Positions 61,374-64,000 of a DNA stretch of 64,000 nucleotides are shown one piece after another. The translations under genes were made by a program, and so were the position numbers. The notes beneath the pieces were generated by a model. The model searched no databases and had not been told where the DNA came from. It saw nothing but the letters and a program-made list of their open reading frames with translations. The stretch's first letter is position 1, and each line of letters starts with the position of its first letter. This DNA is from Purshia tridentata (taxonomy: Eukaryota > Streptophyta > Magnoliopsida > Rosales > Rosaceae): assembly GCA_003254885.1 (NCBI GenBank), contig QANT01003830.1, positions 1 through 64,000 of the forward strand, read 5' to 3'.

Positions 61374-63914
61374 CAAAATCCATATATAGCAATTAAACTA
61401 AAGTATAGAAATACAAAAAATTTCTTATTCTTTGCCTTCTTTGTGGATCTCTTGTGGGGGCATCGGTTTTACATTGTTCATATTTGTTTCATTGTTTATC
61501 TACACTTCTGTACTTGTGATCAATTTGATCCTTTTTCCAGGCAAAAGCTGACGAGATTGCAAAGTTCATGAACGAAAATGAGCAATTAAAATCTGTGATT
61601 GAGGATTTGAAGGTATATGTAGTTGTATATTTTATTACTTTATAATTTGGTTGAAGTGGATATAATAACAACTTGTTCATTTGCTTGATATATTAACATA
61701 TCAACCTGGTGTATAATGACTTGTATTTGCCACCATCTTCCATATATAGCCCTCTCTTCACCTTTAATTAGTCCACATTAAAGGAAATTCGTAGATGGAG
61801 GCAGTTGCCCCTGTGGCTTATCAGTGAAGAATTTCTTGAGAATACTGGATAAAAAAATCTTAGCCATATCCATGCCAATTCATCTTATAGGTGGCTTATG
61901 TTGAGTTAATATTTATAATGCATTCTTCTTTAATTTTTTTTAATTTTGTTTTTATATACCGAACACAGATGCATCTATTCTAATTTGACTATTTATTTTT
62001 TGATTGGGATGCATTCTTGATGCTTGATGTTTCCCAATGTAACTACCATGTTATGAAATTATAATTTCTCAGCTTGCATATACAATCCGGTGGTTGTCTA
62101 CTTGTCTTTCTTTATATGTTTCATCTTTCTGACAAACTTCTTTTTCTACTTCAAAACTCACCAAGGTTGACTGGTTCACCTTCTCATGATCAACTTTTCC
62201 CCCTAATTTCCCTAAATATGCTTCATCAGAGATATAGTACAGTAATTTTAATAAATAATGTTTCTTATAGATGTTCACACTTTAACTGGTAAAAGTAATT
62301 CAACAGAGAAAATCCAGTGATGCCGAAGTCGAATCTCTGCGAGAGGAATACCATCAAAGGGTTGCAACACTTGAAAGGAAGGTAGGCCTTCATGTTTATA
62401 ATGCTGTTTGGATTCATCCAGGTGTTAACTATGTCCATCATGTCTTTGATGAAATTTTAATTTTGATTTTGAGGATTGGAGGGGGTATACTGATTTAGGT
62501 TGTGTATTTTTCATTTCAAATCTGACTGCTATTGTTTTGAATTTTTTTTTCATGTATGATTACAGGTGTATGCTCTTACTAAGGAAAGGGACACGCTTCG
62601 GAGGGAGCAGAATAAGAAAAGTGATGCAGCTGCTCTTCTGAAGGAAAAGGATGAAATAATTAATCAAGTCATGGCTGAAGGTATAAATATAATTCTTTAC
62701 CCTTCATATTTGGTGCAGTGTACAAAATTCTTTCACTTATGCATCTTTATCTACCAGGTGAAGAGCTTTCAAAGAAACAGGCTGCCCAAGAAGCTCAAAT
62801 TAGGAAATTAAGGGCTCAAGTAAGCTAGCCGGTTTACTAATTGTCTGATTTTGTCATTCTTTAATTCTTTAACTGCTAGCTATTCTTATCTTTTTGTCCT
62901 GAATGTCCTGATTACTAGATTAGAGAGTTTGAAGAAGAGAAGAAAGGGTTGACAACAAAACTTCAGGTAATTGATTTATGTTAGCATTCTTTAAAAGTTT
63001 GAATCTCTGATTGAATTTTCTAAAGACAAACTTTTTCAGAAATCATAAAATTTGAAATGACATGGATGTTGTAGCACACAAACTAGTCAGTACTTCCCCC
63101 TTTTTTTTTTTATAATTGATTTATGTTAGCATTCTTTAAAAGTTTGATTCTCTGATTGAATTTTCTAAAGACAAACTTTTTCAGAAATCATAAAATTTGA
63201 AATGACACGGATGTTGTAGCACACAAACTAGTCAGTACTTCCCCCTTTTTTTATTTTTTATTTTTTATTTTTAAAGAAGCTTGCTTGGCAGCTAGTTTCA
63301 TACTGGATAATGGATTATCCCCCAAAAGATCTCTGGACCATAGATGTGTTTTTACAATGCCAGTTTGTTTAAAACAGTAAATTTCTTAATATTTTGAAGC
63401 AGTCAACTATTAATCAAACATTTCTTTTTCCCTATTATTGTAATAGCTCATATATTGTCTTATTTTAGTTTGGATATATATGGGGAATTACCGCAAAGGA
63501 TACTTTACATCTACTGAACTACTCTTTGGTCATTATGAAAAATAAAAATCTCTTTGGTTGTTGTTCTGTGGTGCCAAATTCCTTTCATTAGTAATATACT
63601 AATATGTAAGTACATGGTTCTACCTTCAGGTAGAAGAGAATAAAGTAGAGAGCATCAAGAGGGACAAGACGGCTACAGAAAAATTACTGCAAGAAACTAT
63701 AGAAAAGCACCAAACAGAACTTGCAGCTCAGAAAGAGTATTATACTAATGCTTTGGCTGCTGCCAAGGAGGCAGAAGCAATGGCTGAGGCACGTGCCAAC
63801 AATGAAGCCAGGTCTGAACTAGAGAGTCGTCTAAGAGTGGCTGAGGAACGTGAAACTATGCTAGTTCAAGCACTTGAAGAACTACGACAAACTCTAACTA
63901 GAACGGAGCAGCAG
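59615..63914 (+). CDS. GC5: Golgin candidate 5 (TMF-like coiled-coil protein), 5' part
   Basis: Partial, continuing past the right edge. Coding exons: 59615-59768, 60288-61306, 61541-61612, 62307-62381, 62566-62680, 62758-62819, 62919-62966 and 63630-63914, joining in frame to 610 aa. The N-terminus MAWFSGKVSLGNFPDLAGAV, then NKLQESVKNIEKNFDTALGF, is nearly that of Arabidopsis GC5. The large second exon (LFDPVMSFMGQ onward) is acidic, Ser/Glu-rich and poorly conserved. From about residue 370 a continuous coiled coil starts (ELEKVKMEMKMLEAALQVAA) and runs through SLREEYHQRVATLERK and VYALTKERDTLRREQNKKSD. GC5 is a Golgi tethering protein related to animal TMF/ARA160; the Rab6-binding C-terminus would lie beyond the window. 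All splice sites are GT-AG, and no break is seen. Confidence 0.94.
61341..61369. repeat. (TG)n microsatellite in a golgin intron
   Basis: About 14 TG units just after the donor of the second coding exon. Confidence 0.9.
62969..63250. repeat. 145-bp tandem duplication in a golgin intron
   Basis: The block beginning AATTGATTTATGTTAGCATT (62969) recurs at 63114. Both copies end in CAGTACTTCCCCC followed by poly-T. They differ at only a few positions, so the duplication is recent or an assembly effect. It starts four bases inside the intron after exon 7. Confidence 0.9.
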
Positions 63915-64000
63915 GTTTTTGATTTGTCTATTGTAATTGTTGGTTTAATTTAGCTGCATGCTAGAATACGAAAGAAAAAAGACTTAACTGACCTGCAAAA

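Overview
This is a stretch of plant nuclear DNA from a eudicot. The genes have short, GT-AG-bounded introns. The proteins are nuclear-encoded plastid proteins, an HD-ZIP IV factor, a RopGEF and a golgin. The protein style, the AT-rich background and the MITE and copia types suggest Rosaceae, most likely Prunus, but that is an inference; no species-specific marker was checked. Single Ns inside homopolymers and repeats mark unresolved bases or closed gaps.

The window falls in two halves. Bases 1 to about 26,700 are transposon-dominated and hold no clearly functional host gene. In order they contain: a CACTA terminus rich in GGGCGACGAAA-like repeats (1-483); a CACTA element with a broken Transposase_24-type gene (from 2611), into whose coding exon a young Ty1-copia element has jumped (3395-8560); LTR-like debris; a small Tourist-like MITE (12257-12522); a Pack-MULE-like element with a 9-bp target duplication (12767-20178) that carries nucleolin exon fragments and was hit by an older copia element (14367-19374); a long-inverted-repeat element carrying a PPR gene fragment (22291-23600); and a second element related to the Pack-MULE, with a 42-bp tandem array of hairpin-forming units (24944-26676).

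Bases 27,000-64,000 are gene-rich. In order: a RING-H2 E3 ligase of the RHC1A type (+); a seven-exon RopGEF (+); psaH for photosystem I subunit VI (-), with a tRNA-Thr(AGU) on the opposite strand inside its second intron; a class III peroxidase pseudogene (-); a hAT-like MITE just upstream of the plastid ribosomal protein S17 gene (+); an 11-exon GLABRA2 orthologue (-); an 8.5-kb stretch without a supported gene; CURT1C (+), six exons; and the 5' part of a golgin candidate 5 gene (+), which runs off the right edge.

The genes are independent plant transcription units, not operons. Three of them (psaH, RPS17, CURT1C) serve the chloroplast. GL2 and the RopGEF belong to epidermal patterning and polar growth in general, but nothing in the sequence ties them together here.
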